Positions 39,834 to 50,473 of a DNA stretch of 64,000 nt are shown one piece after another. The stretch is from Sphingobium wenxiniae (GTDB lineage Bacteria > Pseudomonadota > Alphaproteobacteria > Sphingomonadales > Sphingomonadaceae). The notes beneath the pieces were generated by a model. It ran no database searches. It saw only the letters and a program-made list of their open reading frames with translations, and was not told the origin of the DNA. Numbering within the stretch: position 1 is the first letter of the stretch; each line of letters starts with the position of its first letter. Location: contig NZ_VLKK01000007.1 in the NCBI RefSeq assembly GCF_007830065.1, positions 1 to 64,000 of the forward strand, read 5' to 3'. Position numbers and translations under genes: made by a program.

Positions 39834-39879
39834 GTGTAAACGAGACGCTCTACCAACTGAGCTAATCGCCCCCGTGGGG
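39834..39879. repeat. attR: 46-bp direct repeat with orphaned tRNA-Val 5' half
   Basis: Identical to 1363-1408. This copy carries the original host 5' half of tRNA-Val (39834-39871) cut off from its 3' half by the prophage, so it cannot give a mature tRNA. Host sequence resumes at 39880. Confidence 0.95.
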
Positions 39880-39889
39880 GTGTGCGCGG

Positions 39890-39917
39890 GTTACAGGCGT
39901 TAAGGCTGGTTGGTCAA
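39890..39917 (-). promoter_or_regulatory. displaced host tRNA-Val promoter
   Basis: On the minus strand TTGACC (39912-39917) and TGTAAC (39890-39895) are 16 bp apart and 18 bp from the first tRNA base, matching the geometry of the phage copy at attL. In the lysogen it would read through the tRNA half and then antisense into int. Confidence 0.6.
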
Positions 39918-40001
39918 GAGAACTTTCGCGCGCCGAACGGGAAACATCCCGCGCGCCTCGGAACGGAGAGTTCCGAACGCGCCCTTGGCGCAAACAATGC
40001 T

Positions 40002-41171
40002 CTATCGCTTGTCGTCGGCCACCATCGCGGTCCCAATGGATTGCCTGATCTTGTCCAGATTTTTCAGGGCTTTCATATGCTCGGCGCGTTCCACTGCGCT
40101 ATCCCAATCCTCGAACAGTTTGAAGGAGGAAAAGTAAGCGCTGAAGATTTCCGCATAAGGTTTGAGCCGGTAACCGCCTAGCTCATCCAAGGCCGTGATA
40201 TATCGGCCCTTTGCATTGGTGGACAGAAAGCAAACCCAATCCCTGCGGACAAAGGAAGGTTCTACCGAAAAAGTGGAGTCTGCCTTGAAAGCCGCCGATC
40301 CATCATCGATATCGAAGATCACCCTGCCATTCTTGTGACGAATGACCTTTCTGGAACGTTCGTGGACAATGCGGTATCCGCCGTCGACTGCTTCCACCTT
40401 TGTAATATGTCCATCGACCACGATGAAGCGTCCGTCTACCACCCCGTCATATGCCTTGCGAACGGCATTTGGCTTTACCCTCTCAAGCGAGACCTTCTCT
40501 AGGGCCGCTACCACGCCGCCCGGGGAAGCGTTGAAAACCTTCACGTTCCTGCGTGCGGCTAATTGCGCGCTTTTTTCATGAAGATGGAACAGCCTTGAAG
40601 GAAGAGCTGCCTGATAGTTCGCTTCATGTCCTGTGATATGAGTAGAAGGGAAGCTTGCCACGGCCCCATCGAGGCCGAGGACATATATCTCCTTCATCCC
40701 AAGATAGCAGGCAAATGGAATAACCAGGTCCGTTATGACAGAACCGGAAAAATTTACAGTCGCAAAGCGATTATCAAAATCAGAAATTTTAAGAACGCTT
40801 GTTTGTAAGCCGGTATTGTAATCGATATAATCTACATCAGCGTAATGGTTTATATCGTTCATCTGTTCGCCACGGCGTTCGGATATCTGCTTTACCGTAA
40901 TGACTTTGACATCTGATTTGGACCAGTTCTCATAATCGAAACGCCGATTGTCAACGACACAAATTACGTCGGGCTTGAAGTCCGTCCGAAGAATGAAGTT
41001 CGTACCGATAACAAATTCATCTCCTAAGCCTGCAGGATCGATTTTTTCCAAACTCGGCCCCATGCCGAGCACGAAGCAGCGTTTCGTGGACTTGATTTTA
41101 TTCGCCAATGCCGGATCGAAGTTGAAGCGCTTTATTCTTTTTTCAATCGGGTCATCATAGGAAGGGAACAT
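40002..41171 (-). CDS. DUF115-like glycan-associated protein
   Basis: The 389-residue protein contains KRCFVLGMGPSLEKIDPAGL, then FKPDVICVVDNRRF and the DUF115 (6-hydroxymethylpterin pyrophosphokinase MptE-like / Maf-type) features YVLGLDGA and a ligand pocket with THITGHEANY. The C-terminal third is a separate beta-rich part. Maf-type DUF115 proteins glycosylate flagellin with sialic-acid-like sugars. Lower GC than neighbours and the adjacent CMP-sugar enzyme support a surface-glycan role; the precise reaction is inferred. Confidence 0.6.
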   Translation of the reverse strand: MFPSYDDPIEKRIKRFNFDPALANKIKSTKRCFVLGMGPSLEKIDPAGLGDEFVIGTNFILRTDFKPDVICVVDNRRFDYENWSKSDVKVITVKQISERRGEQMNDINHYADVDYIDYNTGLQTSVLKISDFDNRFATVNFSGSVITDLVIPFACYLGMKEIYVLGLDGAVASFPSTHITGHEANYQAALPSRLFHLHEKSAQLAARRNVKVFNASPGGVVAALEKVSLERVKPNAVRKAYDGVVDGRFIVVDGHITKVEAVDGGYRIVHERSRKVIRHKNGRVIFDIDDGSAAFKADSTFSVEPSFVRRDWVCFLSTNAKGRYITALDELGGYRLKPYAEIFSAYFSSFKLFEDWDSAVERAEHMKALKNLDKIRQSIGTAMVADDKR

Positions 41172-41295
41172 CTAAACCTGTCTCCGATGGGCGAGGTTGG
41201 GCATATAGATGGGCCAATGCCCTTTTGAAAGCGGCCTGTTGCGCGTCCATGCGTGAAAGGACTAACAGCGGCAAGACAGGAATGGTCGTCCGGAG

Positions 41296-42012
41296 GTGGT
41301 TTTGGGATATATAGGTTTTCTACCGGCCCGAGCGGGCAGCGAGCGGGTGAAGAATAAGAATACCCGTCCCTTCGCCGGTCTGGACGGCGGTCTGTTGGAA
41401 TTGAAACTCCGGCAATTGCACAAGGTTGGCAGGTTGGATGAGATCATCGTCTCTTCCAACGATCCCATAGTGCTCGATTATGCCCGGCAGTTCGCAGCGG
41501 AAGTGGACGACCGGGTCGTCGCGCTTGAGCGTCCCGACCAATATGGGGTCAGCGCCACCTCGATGGAGCGGTTCATCGCTGACTATATCGCTCATTTGCG
41601 CGATAACGGAACCATATTCTGGACCCACGTCACCCATCCTTTCGCGACGAGTCGGATTTACGAAGAGGCAATCGACGCCTATGAGCAGGCATTGACGGAG
41701 GGGTATGACAGCCTTGTCAGCGCGACCCGGATACAGAAATTTCTGTGGCGCGACGGAAGGCCGTTCAACTATGACAACTCGGCTGAAAAGTGGCCGCGCA
41801 GCCAGGATCTTCCCCCTGTATGGGAGATCAATCATGCGATCTACATTATGCCGTTCGAGGTGATGCGCTCAGCCGGAGATCGCATAACGGACAAATCCTG
41901 CTTCTTCCCCATGGAAGAAGGGGCCTCGATGGACATTGATTGGGAAGATCAATTCCACCTGATGGATGAAATCGCGCAGGCCCGGATCGCGCGCGGACTC
42001 TCATTGATTTAA
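41296..42012 (+). CDS. acylneuraminate/legionaminate-type cytidylyltransferase
   Basis: The 238-residue protein has the nucleotide-binding LPARAGSERVKNKNTRPFAG near the N-terminus, then LDEIIVSSNDPIVLDYARQF, the pattern of NeuA/PseF/KdsB-type enzymes that activate nine-carbon or Kdo-like sugars with CTP. EEGASMDIDWEDQF near the end is the usual acidic metal site. The start is uncertain: GTG 41296 lies on the GGAGG itself, while TTG 41302 has better spacing. It diverges from the DUF115-like gene across 124 bp. Confidence 0.8.
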   Translation: MVLGYIGFLPARAGSERVKNKNTRPFAGLDGGLLELKLRQLHKVGRLDEIIVSSNDPIVLDYARQFAAEVDDRVVALERPDQYGVSATSMERFIADYIAHLRDNGTIFWTHVTHPFATSRIYEEAIDAYEQALTEGYDSLVSATRIQKFLWRDGRPFNYDNSAEKWPRSQDLPPVWEINHAIYIMPFEVMRSAGDRITDKSCFFPMEEGASMDIDWEDQFHLMDEIAQARIARGLSLI

Positions 42013-42027
42013 GACCGCGCAGCCGCT

Positions 42028-43071
42028 TCATACGGGGTCAATCAAGGAACCGCTTCTTCCTTCATAGCTTAGAAATCTTCGGCTGGCGCTGAACCATTCG
42101 GTCAAGGCGGCGGCGGCATTGTCAGCCAAGGCGATGAAAATGCGGCGGCCGTCGTGGGGATCGGCCTGCCGTTGCAGCAGCCCTTTTTCCGTGAGCGTGC
42201 GAATCCAGCGGAGTGCGGTGGTGGGCGGCACGGCCGATGCGATGCACAGGCTGGACACCGATACGCGTTCCTGCTCCAGCCGCGCGGCGAACAGATCGAG
42301 CAGCATGTCCCATGCCGGATCGGCGAACAGGTCCCCCGGCAGGAACTCGTCGCGCAGGCGGCGGGCGCGAAGCAGGTCGCGCACCTGCTGGGCCGTGACG
42401 TGTTCCTTGCCGTCAAGACCCGCCGATTCTCCGCCCAGGGGCGCGAGCACGGGCATTCCGACATAGTCGCTCGGCCGATCGGAAATGCGGGGGCCCAGCT
42501 CGAAGGACGGCGCAGCCTGGGGCCGCCTCTGGGTCAGCGATTCCAATGTGCGGGCGATGCGGCTGACTTCATCGCTCAGCTTTTGCAGGCGGATGCCGTC
42601 GCTATCGCTGCTGATGTCGTGGACGCACTGGACCGCCTCCGCGCTTTCTCCGGCGGTGAGGAGGGCGGCGGCCAGATCGGTTTCGTCAGGCTGGCACAAC
42701 AACTGGGTGCGATCATTGCGGGTGCAGGCATAGGCAAGGTCGACGGTATCGAGGCCCGCGACGAGGATGACGGGAATCTCCCGCTGGATGGCAAAGGTTT
42801 CCACCTGAACCAGCAGCCGTTCCAAGATCGGACTGGGCTTGTCGCAAAACAGCAGGATGATGTCGCAGCCGAGCTGGATGTCGAGCCGGTACGGCCCATC
42901 CTCCAGCCCGATCACCTCCAGCAGGCGCAACCCCGCGGAATCGGCGACGGCCGCGATGCCATCCGTTCCCGCCATATCGGTCAAAACCAGCAGGCCCGGA
43001 CGGTCATCCCTTTTCCCGAAAGACAAGGGTAGGATCCCCTCTTCTTTGCCGTAGGGAAAATCGATGGTCAT
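42028..43071 (-). CDS. MarR-like winged-helix regulator with receiver-like N-terminal domain
   Basis: The 347-residue protein has an N-terminal alpha/beta part (LLVLTDMAGTDGIAAVADSA ... LGCDIILLFCDKPSPILERL) that resembles a response-regulator fold without clear phospho-acceptor residues, and a C-terminal winged helix (VSVSSLCIASAVPPTTALRW, then LTEKGLLQRQADPHDGRRIF) typical of MarR proteins. It is likely a sphingomonad-type transcription factor sensing an unknown signal. It ends 13 bp from the cytidylyltransferase stop in convergent orientation. Confidence 0.7.
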   Translation of the reverse strand: MTIDFPYGKEEGILPLSFGKRDDRPGLLVLTDMAGTDGIAAVADSAGLRLLEVIGLEDGPYRLDIQLGCDIILLFCDKPSPILERLLVQVETFAIQREIPVILVAGLDTVDLAYACTRNDRTQLLCQPDETDLAAALLTAGESAEAVQCVHDISSDSDGIRLQKLSDEVSRIARTLESLTQRRPQAAPSFELGPRISDRPSDYVGMPVLAPLGGESAGLDGKEHVTAQQVRDLLRARRLRDEFLPGDLFADPAWDMLLDLFAARLEQERVSVSSLCIASAVPPTTALRWIRTLTEKGLLQRQADPHDGRRIFIALADNAAAALTEWFSASRRFLSYEGRSGSLIDPV

Positions 43072-43275
43072 GTGACTGCTCCCGTGCTTGTTATGTTCTC
43101 ATTCTATCGCAATGTCTGGCTAAGGTAGCCCCATCTTTTCTCCAATGTGGAGGGAAAGGCGATCATGCGCCCGACAGGGTCTGCATGGGCCGATCACGCA
43201 ACCCGCATTTGCCGAATTCTCCGCTGTGCGCGGTTCGGTATTTCCCTCCAGATCGGATGCTTTTTCCTATTCGCT

Positions 43276-44127
43276 CTAGGAAGCGGTGCGGCGGGCAACG
43301 TCGATATAAAGTTCGCGCAGCCGCATCGCGACCGGGCCGGGTAGCCCCGAACCGATGGTCCGGCCGTCGATCCGCACGACCGAATGGCAAAGCGTCGATG
43401 CGCTGGTGATAAAGGCTTCGCGCGCACCTAGCGCCTCTTCTACGGTGAAGGGGCGTCGGACGACCCTGAGGCCGCTTTCCTCCGCAAGCGCGGTGAGCGC
43501 CGCGCCGGTGCAGCCTGCCAGTACGGCTTGGGAGTAGGGGCGCGTGACGATGCCTTCATCGGTCAGGATGAAGGCGGTGGAAGAAGCGCCTTCGGTGACG
43601 AAGCCGTCCTCCACCATCCATGCCTCCTGCGCGCCGGCGGCCTTGGCGGCCTGCTTCGCCATCGCCTGCGCGAGGAGCATGACGCTTTTGATATCGCGCC
43701 GTTTCCAGCGCAGGTCGGGCATGGTCGCGACCGAGATGCCGGTGCGGACGGCGGGGACGTCGAGGAAGGGCTTGTCCTGCACGAACATGACCAGCGTAGG
43801 CTGGATCGTGGCGGAGGGCAGGAAATCGCGGGCTGCGTCCGCGCCGCGCGTAAGCTGGAGATAGACCAGACCCTCGCCAAGGCTGTTGCGGGCGACGAGA
43901 TCCTTCTGCACCGCCTCGATTTCCGCCGGGGAGATCGGAAGGGAAATGCCGATTTCCCCAGCCGAACGTTCCAGCCGGGCCAGATGCGCGGCGCTGTCGA
44001 CGAGATGGCCGTCTATCACGGCGGCGACTTCATAGATGCCGTCGGCAAACAGGAAACCGCGATCGAGCACGGAAACTTGAGCTTGCTCCAAGGCAAGGAG
44101 CTGGCCGTTCAGATAGGCGACGGACAT
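43276..44127 (-). CDS. D-amino-acid transaminase (class IV PLP aminotransferase)
   Basis: The 283-residue protein shows the class IV fold: YLNGQLLALEQAQVSVLDRG at the start, WKRRDIKSVMLLAQAMAKQA with the PLP lysine in DIKS, and WMVEDGFVTEGASSTAFILT. This set favours D-alanine transaminase over the branched-chain enzyme. It would make D-amino acids for peptidoglycan. It is 185 bp downstream of recQ on the same strand. Confidence 0.85.
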   Translation of the reverse strand: MSVAYLNGQLLALEQAQVSVLDRGFLFADGIYEVAAVIDGHLVDSAAHLARLERSAGEIGISLPISPAEIEAVQKDLVARNSLGEGLVYLQLTRGADAARDFLPSATIQPTLVMFVQDKPFLDVPAVRTGISVATMPDLRWKRRDIKSVMLLAQAMAKQAAKAAGAQEAWMVEDGFVTEGASSTAFILTDEGIVTRPYSQAVLAGCTGAALTALAEESGLRVVRRPFTVEEALGAREAFITSASTLCHSVVRIDGRTIGSGLPGPVAMRLRELYIDVARRTAS

Positions 44128-44312
44128 GGAAGGCGATGGTCCTTTCGGGGTTTTTCAGGATAGGGCGATGTTGCCGTTTCGCCGTTGCGGGTCAAGGGCC
44201 TGTCCCATGCTTGGCGTCGCATATGTCGCAGGATAAACCCCTTTTGTTGCGATGGCTGCTTTCGGCCATTTGCGGTCATCAAGTCGGAGCGTTTGCCGAG
44301 GATATAGTCGCT

Positions 44313-46085
<1,773 letters not shown>

Positions 46086-46095
46086 GGGGCCTGCC

Positions 46096-46416
46096 TTAAC
46101 GCACGGGATCGAGCAGGCAACCCCAGCCCGGCCGGTAGCGCGCCGTGCGCGAGGCGATGAGCGGCACGCTGGCGCTGACGGCGCGCGCATCGGGATGGTC
46201 GCTGAGCGAGACCATGGCCATGCCGGGTTCCTTGTCGCCTTGACAATTCGGCATGTCGCGCCCCTCGACATAACGGCAGGAGCAGGCGACCCGCGCGCCA
46301 TAAGCCGCACCCAGCGCCCCGCGCGCGTTCAGGGCCCGCCAGTTCCACGCCAGCAGCGCGAGCAGCAGCACGACCAGCGCGGTCAGCCCATAAAACCATG
46401 TGCGGCGTGCGGACAT
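46096..46416 (-). CDS. hypothetical membrane-anchored protein
   Basis: The 106-residue product has one N-terminal transmembrane helix (WFYGLTALVVLLLALLAWNW) and a short outer part with cysteines (ACSCRYVEGRDMPNCQGDKE, and GWGCLLD at the end) that could form disulfides. I recognise no named family. It lies 10 bp upstream of recQ and its start overlaps the divergent serine hydrolase region. Confidence 0.6.
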   Translation of the reverse strand: MSARRTWFYGLTALVVLLLALLAWNWRALNARGALGAAYGARVACSCRYVEGRDMPNCQGDKEPGMAMVSLSDHPDARAVSASVPLIASRTARYRPGWGCLLDPVR

Positions 46417-46453
46417 GCTCCCCTTTCCGAAAACGCGTGCTAAGGCGCGGCTT

Positions 46454-47581
46454 ATGAAGCTCCATCGGATCAGCGTAAAGCGCCTTGGCGCGGGGGTGGC
46501 TCTTTTGTCCGTTCTGGGCGCGACGGGGGCCTGGGCCGTGCATGCACAAAATGCCGCCGTGTCGGTCTATAGCGTGGCGAGCGACGGCGATGTGGGTGAG
46601 GATGCGATCCGCGCTGCGATCGATCCGCTGTTCGAGGATGGCGCTATGGGCGACACCCGCGTGCTGGTGGTGATGCACCGGGGGCGGATCGTCGCGGAAC
46701 GCTATGCGCCGGGATTCGGGGCGGAGACGAAGCTCCTGTCCTGGTCCATCGCCAAGAGCGTGACGGCGGTGCTGGTGGGCCTGATGGTGTCGGACGGGCG
46801 GCTGGGCCTCGATTCGCCGGTGCCGGTCGAGGCATGGGGCCAGCCGGGCGATCCGCGCGGACGGATCACGCTGCGGCAGCTGCTGACGATGACCTCCGGC
46901 CTCGACCATGTGGAGGAGACGAAGCCGGTCGAGCGGGGCGACACCGCCCGGATGCTCTTCACTGACGGGGCGCAGGATATGGCCGCCTATGCCGAGGCGA
47001 AGCCGCTCGCCCATGCGCCGGGCTCGACCTTCTCCTACAGCACGGGCAGCACGACGATATTGGCGGAACTGATGGCGCGGATGCTGACGAACAGCCGCGA
47101 CCCCGACGCGCGGCGGCGGGCGATGCAGACGTTCATCGACGGCAGGCTGAAGACGCCCGCGCGGCTTGAGAGCCTGACGATGGAATATGACGCGGCGGGG
47201 ACCATGATCGGCGGCAGCTTCCTGCACATGACGGGGCGGGATTATGCGCGCTTTGGGGAATTGCTCCGCAACCGGGGGCGCTCGCCCAACGGGCACCAGA
47301 TCGTGCCGGAGAAATGGATCGACTTCATGCGGCGGCCTTCGCCGCGCAACCCGGCCTATGGGGCACATCTGTGGCGCAACCGGGCGAGCGGGGAAAGCGC
47401 GCTGATGCCAGGGATCGCGCCTGACAGCTTGTTCGGCTGCGTCGGGCATAACGGGCAATATATCCTCGTGTCGCCGGGGCAGAAACTGACCGTGGTGCGG
47501 ATCGGTATGTCGCCGCGCAAGGAACAGCGCGAGGCGTTGAAGGAGGGGCTGGCGAGGCTGATGGCGCTGTTTCCGGGTTAA
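46454..47581 (+). CDS. serine hydrolase, class C beta-lactamase / PBP4-like family
   Basis: The 375-residue protein has a signal-like N-terminus (VALLSVLGATGAWAVHAQNA) and the SxxK nucleophile in LSWSIAKSVTAVLVG, with the tyrosine motif in TFSYSTGSTTILAEL and a late GHNGQYILV (HNG) motif. These Beta-lactamase-fold enzymes are usually esterases or peptidases, not true resistance enzymes. ATG 46454 gives a proper signal sequence; the upstream extension does not. Confidence 0.8.
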   Translation: MKLHRISVKRLGAGVALLSVLGATGAWAVHAQNAAVSVYSVASDGDVGEDAIRAAIDPLFEDGAMGDTRVLVVMHRGRIVAERYAPGFGAETKLLSWSIAKSVTAVLVGLMVSDGRLGLDSPVPVEAWGQPGDPRGRITLRQLLTMTSGLDHVEETKPVERGDTARMLFTDGAQDMAAYAEAKPLAHAPGSTFSYSTGSTTILAELMARMLTNSRDPDARRRAMQTFIDGRLKTPARLESLTMEYDAAGTMIGGSFLHMTGRDYARFGELLRNRGRSPNGHQIVPEKWIDFMRRPSPRNPAYGAHLWRNRASGESALMPGIAPDSLFGCVGHNGQYILVSPGQKLTVVRIGMSPRKEQREALKEGLARLMALFPG

Positions 47582-48375
47582 GGGAAAAAGCGACCCTCTA
47601 TCATCGTGCGGCATGCGCCGGTCAGGATCACCCGGTCGCCCTCCAGCGCGCAGCCAATGCGGCCGCCGCGCGCCGACGCCTGATAAGCGCTGATCCGCTT
47701 GCGGCCCAGCCGCTCCGCCCAGAAGGGGGTGAGCAGGCCATGCGCCGATCCGGTCACGGGGTCTTCATCCACGCCGCCACCGGGGACAAAGACGCGGCTG
47801 ACGATGTCGCTGTCCCCATCCGGTCCCGCGCCCGCTGCCGTGGCGATTAGCATGATGTCGCCCAGCGCCTTGAGCCGCGCGAAATCGGGGGAGAGCGCCC
47901 GGACGGCGGCGGCATCGGGGAAGAGGAACAGGCTGTAACCTTCCTCGCGCCAGTGGCTTTCGAGCGGCGCGCCGCCAAGGCCCGCCGCGAGATCGGGGAG
48001 CGGGCGCGGTTCCATGGTCCACGCCGGCAGCGACAGCGCATAACCCTCCTCCGCCCGCGACACGGTGAGTATGCCGGCATGGCGCGTGCGGAAGCGGACG
48101 CTGTCCCGCTCCATCAGCACATGGCCGCTCGCCAGCGTGGCATGGCCGCATAGCTTCACCTCGACCGCCGGGGTGAACCAGCGCAGCGCATAATCGGCAT
48201 CCGGATCGTCGGGCGTGGGCACGGTGAAGGCGGTTTCGGACAGGTTGTTTTCCGCGGCGATAGCTTGCAGCACATCGTCGGCAAGCCATTGGCCGAGCGG
48301 CATCACCGCGGCGGGATTGCCGGTGAAGGGCGCATCGGCAAAGGCATCGACCTGAACGAAGGGCAGGCTGGTCAT
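47578..48375 (-). CDS. PhzF-family isomerase/epimerase-like protein
   Basis: The 265-residue protein starts VQVDAFADAPFTGNPAAVMP and includes AIAAENNLSETAFT (catalytic Glu in NNLSETAF), KLCGHATLASGHVL and VDEDPVTGSAHGLLTPFW, the set that defines PhzF proteins. It has the double diaminopimelate-epimerase fold. The family has varied or unknown substrates. Its stop overlaps the serine hydrolase stop convergently. Confidence 0.9.
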   Translation of the reverse strand: MTSLPFVQVDAFADAPFTGNPAAVMPLGQWLADDVLQAIAAENNLSETAFTVPTPDDPDADYALRWFTPAVEVKLCGHATLASGHVLMERDSVRFRTRHAGILTVSRAEEGYALSLPAWTMEPRPLPDLAAGLGGAPLESHWREEGYSLFLFPDAAAVRALSPDFARLKALGDIMLIATAAGAGPDGDSDIVSRVFVPGGGVDEDPVTGSAHGLLTPFWAERLGRKRISAYQASARGGRIGCALEGDRVILTGACRTMIEGRFFP

Positions 48376-48691
48376 GGGGTTTCTCCTTGCCGTGCCCGTT
48401 TGCCCGGTTGGCGCGACAGGGGACAGGGCCGCCCGTCAGGGATTGGCGTTTCCCAGGGTACGTGGAGAAAACCTGATGCGAGATGGGCGGAGAGCGGACT
48501 ATCCGCCATTCCCACATCCGTTCGTCCTGAGTAGCCCCTGAGCTTGTCGAAAGGGCGTATCGAAGGACATAGGGCACGCTTGACCCTTCGATACGGGTCC
48601 TCGACTTCGCTCAGCCCCTACCCAGGAAGAACGGATGTTGATGTTTCGGCAAATGCCCGCAATTGGCCGTTTTCGGATGGCCCGAATTTAC
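48376..48691. other. 316-bp intergenic region
   Basis: Between the PhzF gene and the end of the transporter gene there is no credible coding frame. About a third of it is occupied by the long inverted repeat listed separately (48519-48634). The part next to the PhzF start (48376-48480) should hold its promoter, but I see no convincing -35/-10 pair. Confidence 0.6.
48519..48634. repeat. REP-like long inverted repeat
   Basis: CCGTTCGTCCTGAGTAG and CTTGTCGAAAGGGCGTATCG on the left (48519-48567) are imperfectly complementary to 48582-48634. The arms carry the words CCTGAGC..TGTCGAA and CCTTCGATAC that recur between sphingomonad genes. A short related palindrome, TTCGATA-N6-TATCGAA, lies at 50708-50727. 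As RNA it would form a long hairpin, perhaps a bidirectional terminator. Confidence 0.75.
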
Positions 48692-50473
48692 CTAATTCAG
48701 CAGCACAAGCGTGGTGCACACCGCCAGTCCCACGACGATATTCAGCGGCACACCGATTCGCACGAAATCGGCGAAGCGATAATCGCCCGCCGCGTGGACC
48801 AGCGCATTGGTCTGATAGCCGATAGGCGTCGCGAAACAGGCCGACGCGCCGATCATCAGAGCGATCACCAGCGGCAACGGATCGACTCCCAGTTGGCGGG
48901 CAAGCGCGATGGTGATGGGGGTCATCAGTGCGGCGACCGCATTGTTGCTGAGCAATTCGGACAGGATCAGCGCGAAGAAATAGATGACGAAGACCAGCGA
49001 CCATGTGGGCGCGACTTCCAGCAGCGGGGTGATCCACCCCACCATCAGCGCGACGCTGCCCGCCTGTTCCAAGGCAAGACCCACCGCCAGCATCGCGAAG
49101 ATCAGCACCAGCACGTCGCCGTCGATGGCGCTCCATGCCTCCTCCGCGTCGATGCAGCGGGTGACGAGGATGACGCCCACCGCGAGGAAGGCGGCAAGGC
49201 CGATGCTGATGACATTCAGCGCGGCGAAGGTCACGACGGCGGCCATGGACAGGATGGCGATCCACGCCTTGTTGCGGCGGAAGGCACGGGTGCGGCTGAT
49301 GTCCACGCCCATCAGATGCGGGTTGTCGCGCAGCGAACGCACCGCGTCGTCGCTGCCCGCGATCAGCAGGCGGTCGGCCCCCCGGACGCGCGCATCGCCC
49401 AGATCGGGGCCAGCCAGATGACGTGAGCGATGCATGCCGATGATGCGGACGCGCAGCGCGTGGAGGAAGGGTATGTCCATCAGCCGTTCGCCCGTGGAGG
49501 GATGGCTGGGCGCGACCATCGCTTCGATCACCGTGCCTTCATGGGAGGAGGTTTCGGAATCCGCCGCGATGCCGAGTTCGAAACGGCCCGATTCGCGCAG
49601 GGTCATGATGGCGGCGCCGTCGGCGCGGACGATCAGCCGGTCTCCGGCATGAAGCTCCTCCTCCTTCAGGTCGCCGCGTCGGATTTCTCCCGCACGCTTA
49701 AGGCCCAGCAGGACCACCGAGCGGCTGAACAGGCTGAGCGAGCCGATCTCGCGGCCCACAAGGTCGCTGTCATGCGGGACCACTAGTTCGGTGAGGTAAT
49801 CCTGCACCGTTCCGCCATTCTCACCGCCGATGGACGGTTCGTCGCTGGGCAGCAGGAAGGACAGGCAGGCGAGCGTCGCGATGCCCGCCACTGTGCCCGC
49901 TATGCCATAAGGCGAAATGGCGAAGATGCCGATCGGCTCCATTCCTTGCTCCGCCGCGATCCCGGCGACGATCAGGTTGGTGGACGTGCCGATCAGCGTG
50001 ATGCAGCCGCCCATCACCGCGACGGCGTTCATCGGGATCAGCAGCTTCTTGACCGGGATACTGGTCGCCTGAGCCAGCTTGAAGACGATGGGGATCAGCA
50101 GCACGACCACCGGCGTGTTGTTGAGGAAGCAGGAGATGATGACGATGCCCACCGTCACTTCGGCAAGGGCGAGGCGCGGATGCCGCTGCGCGCGGGTCAT
50201 GATAAGGTCGGCGACGCGGTTGATCGTGCCGGTGCGGATCAGCGCGCCCGACAGCACCAGCATCGCCGCGACGGTCAGCGGCGCGGGATTGGCGAAGACG
50301 GAGAAAAGGCCCTTTTCGTCGATCAGCCCCAAGGCCGCATAGGCGCAGGCGCCGAGCACGGCGACGACGCTGGCCGGATAGCGTTCGCGCAGGAAGGCGA
50401 CGAACATGCAGGCGAGGAGGACGAGGCCGATCTCCGCGCGATAGACGCCCAACAGCGCCGTCACCATGTGCAT
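48692..50473 (-). CDS. SLC13-type anion/sodium symporter with TrkA-C domains
   Basis: The protein has about 593 residues. Multiple transmembrane helices flank two soluble RCK/TrkA-C domains (SDLVGREIGSLSLFSRSVVL ... LKEEELHAGDRLIVRADGAA and a second with PDLGDARVRGADRLLIAGSD). The intramembrane signature CFLNNTPVVVLLIPI and NNAVAALMTPITIALARQLG are typical of DASS/CitMHS transporters. It probably moves sulfate or dicarboxylates with Na+. ATG 50473 or 50467 are likely starts. Confidence 0.85.
   Translation of the reverse strand: MHMVTALLGVYRAEIGLVLLACMFVAFLRERYPASVVAVLGACAYAALGLIDEKGLFSVFANPAPLTVAAMLVLSGALIRTGTINRVADLIMTRAQRHPRLALAEVTVGIVIISCFLNNTPVVVLLIPIVFKLAQATSIPVKKLLIPMNAVAVMGGCITLIGTSTNLIVAGIAAEQGMEPIGIFAISPYGIAGTVAGIATLACLSFLLPSDEPSIGGENGGTVQDYLTELVVPHDSDLVGREIGSLSLFSRSVVLLGLKRAGEIRRGDLKEEELHAGDRLIVRADGAAIMTLRESGRFELGIAADSETSSHEGTVIEAMVAPSHPSTGERLMDIPFLHALRVRIIGMHRSRHLAGPDLGDARVRGADRLLIAGSDDAVRSLRDNPHLMGVDISRTRAFRRNKAWIAILSMAAVVTFAALNVISIGLAAFLAVGVILVTRCIDAEEAWSAIDGDVLVLIFAMLAVGLALEQAGSVALMVGWITPLLEVAPTWSLVFVIYFFALILSELLSNNAVAALMTPITIALARQLGVDPLPLVIALMIGASACFATPIGYQTNALVHAAGDYRFADFVRIGVPLNIVVGLAVCTTLVLLN

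Larger units (their letters stand above)
1363..39879. mobile_element. P2-type (myovirus) prophage in tRNA-Val
   Basis: A 46-bp direct repeat (1363-1408 and 39834-39879) bounds about 38.5 kb. The element encodes recognisable counterparts of P2 Q, P, O, N, M, L, X, R, S, V, W, J, I, FI, FII, E, E', T, U, D and Ogr, plus a lysis cassette, repressor, replication protein and tyrosine integrase. No structural gene looks broken, so the prophage may be inducible. The only clearly damaged genes lie in the accessory left arm (2514 and 3363). Differences from P2 are the position of the V-W block, an early ogr and a cos-like site close to attP. Confidence 0.95.

Noticed and set aside
43147..43344. 65-residue plus-strand frame near the D-amino-acid transaminase 3' end, preceded by GGAGG
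   Set aside because: Half of it is antisense to the transaminase gene and no conserved pattern is visible; left out despite the ribosome-like site.
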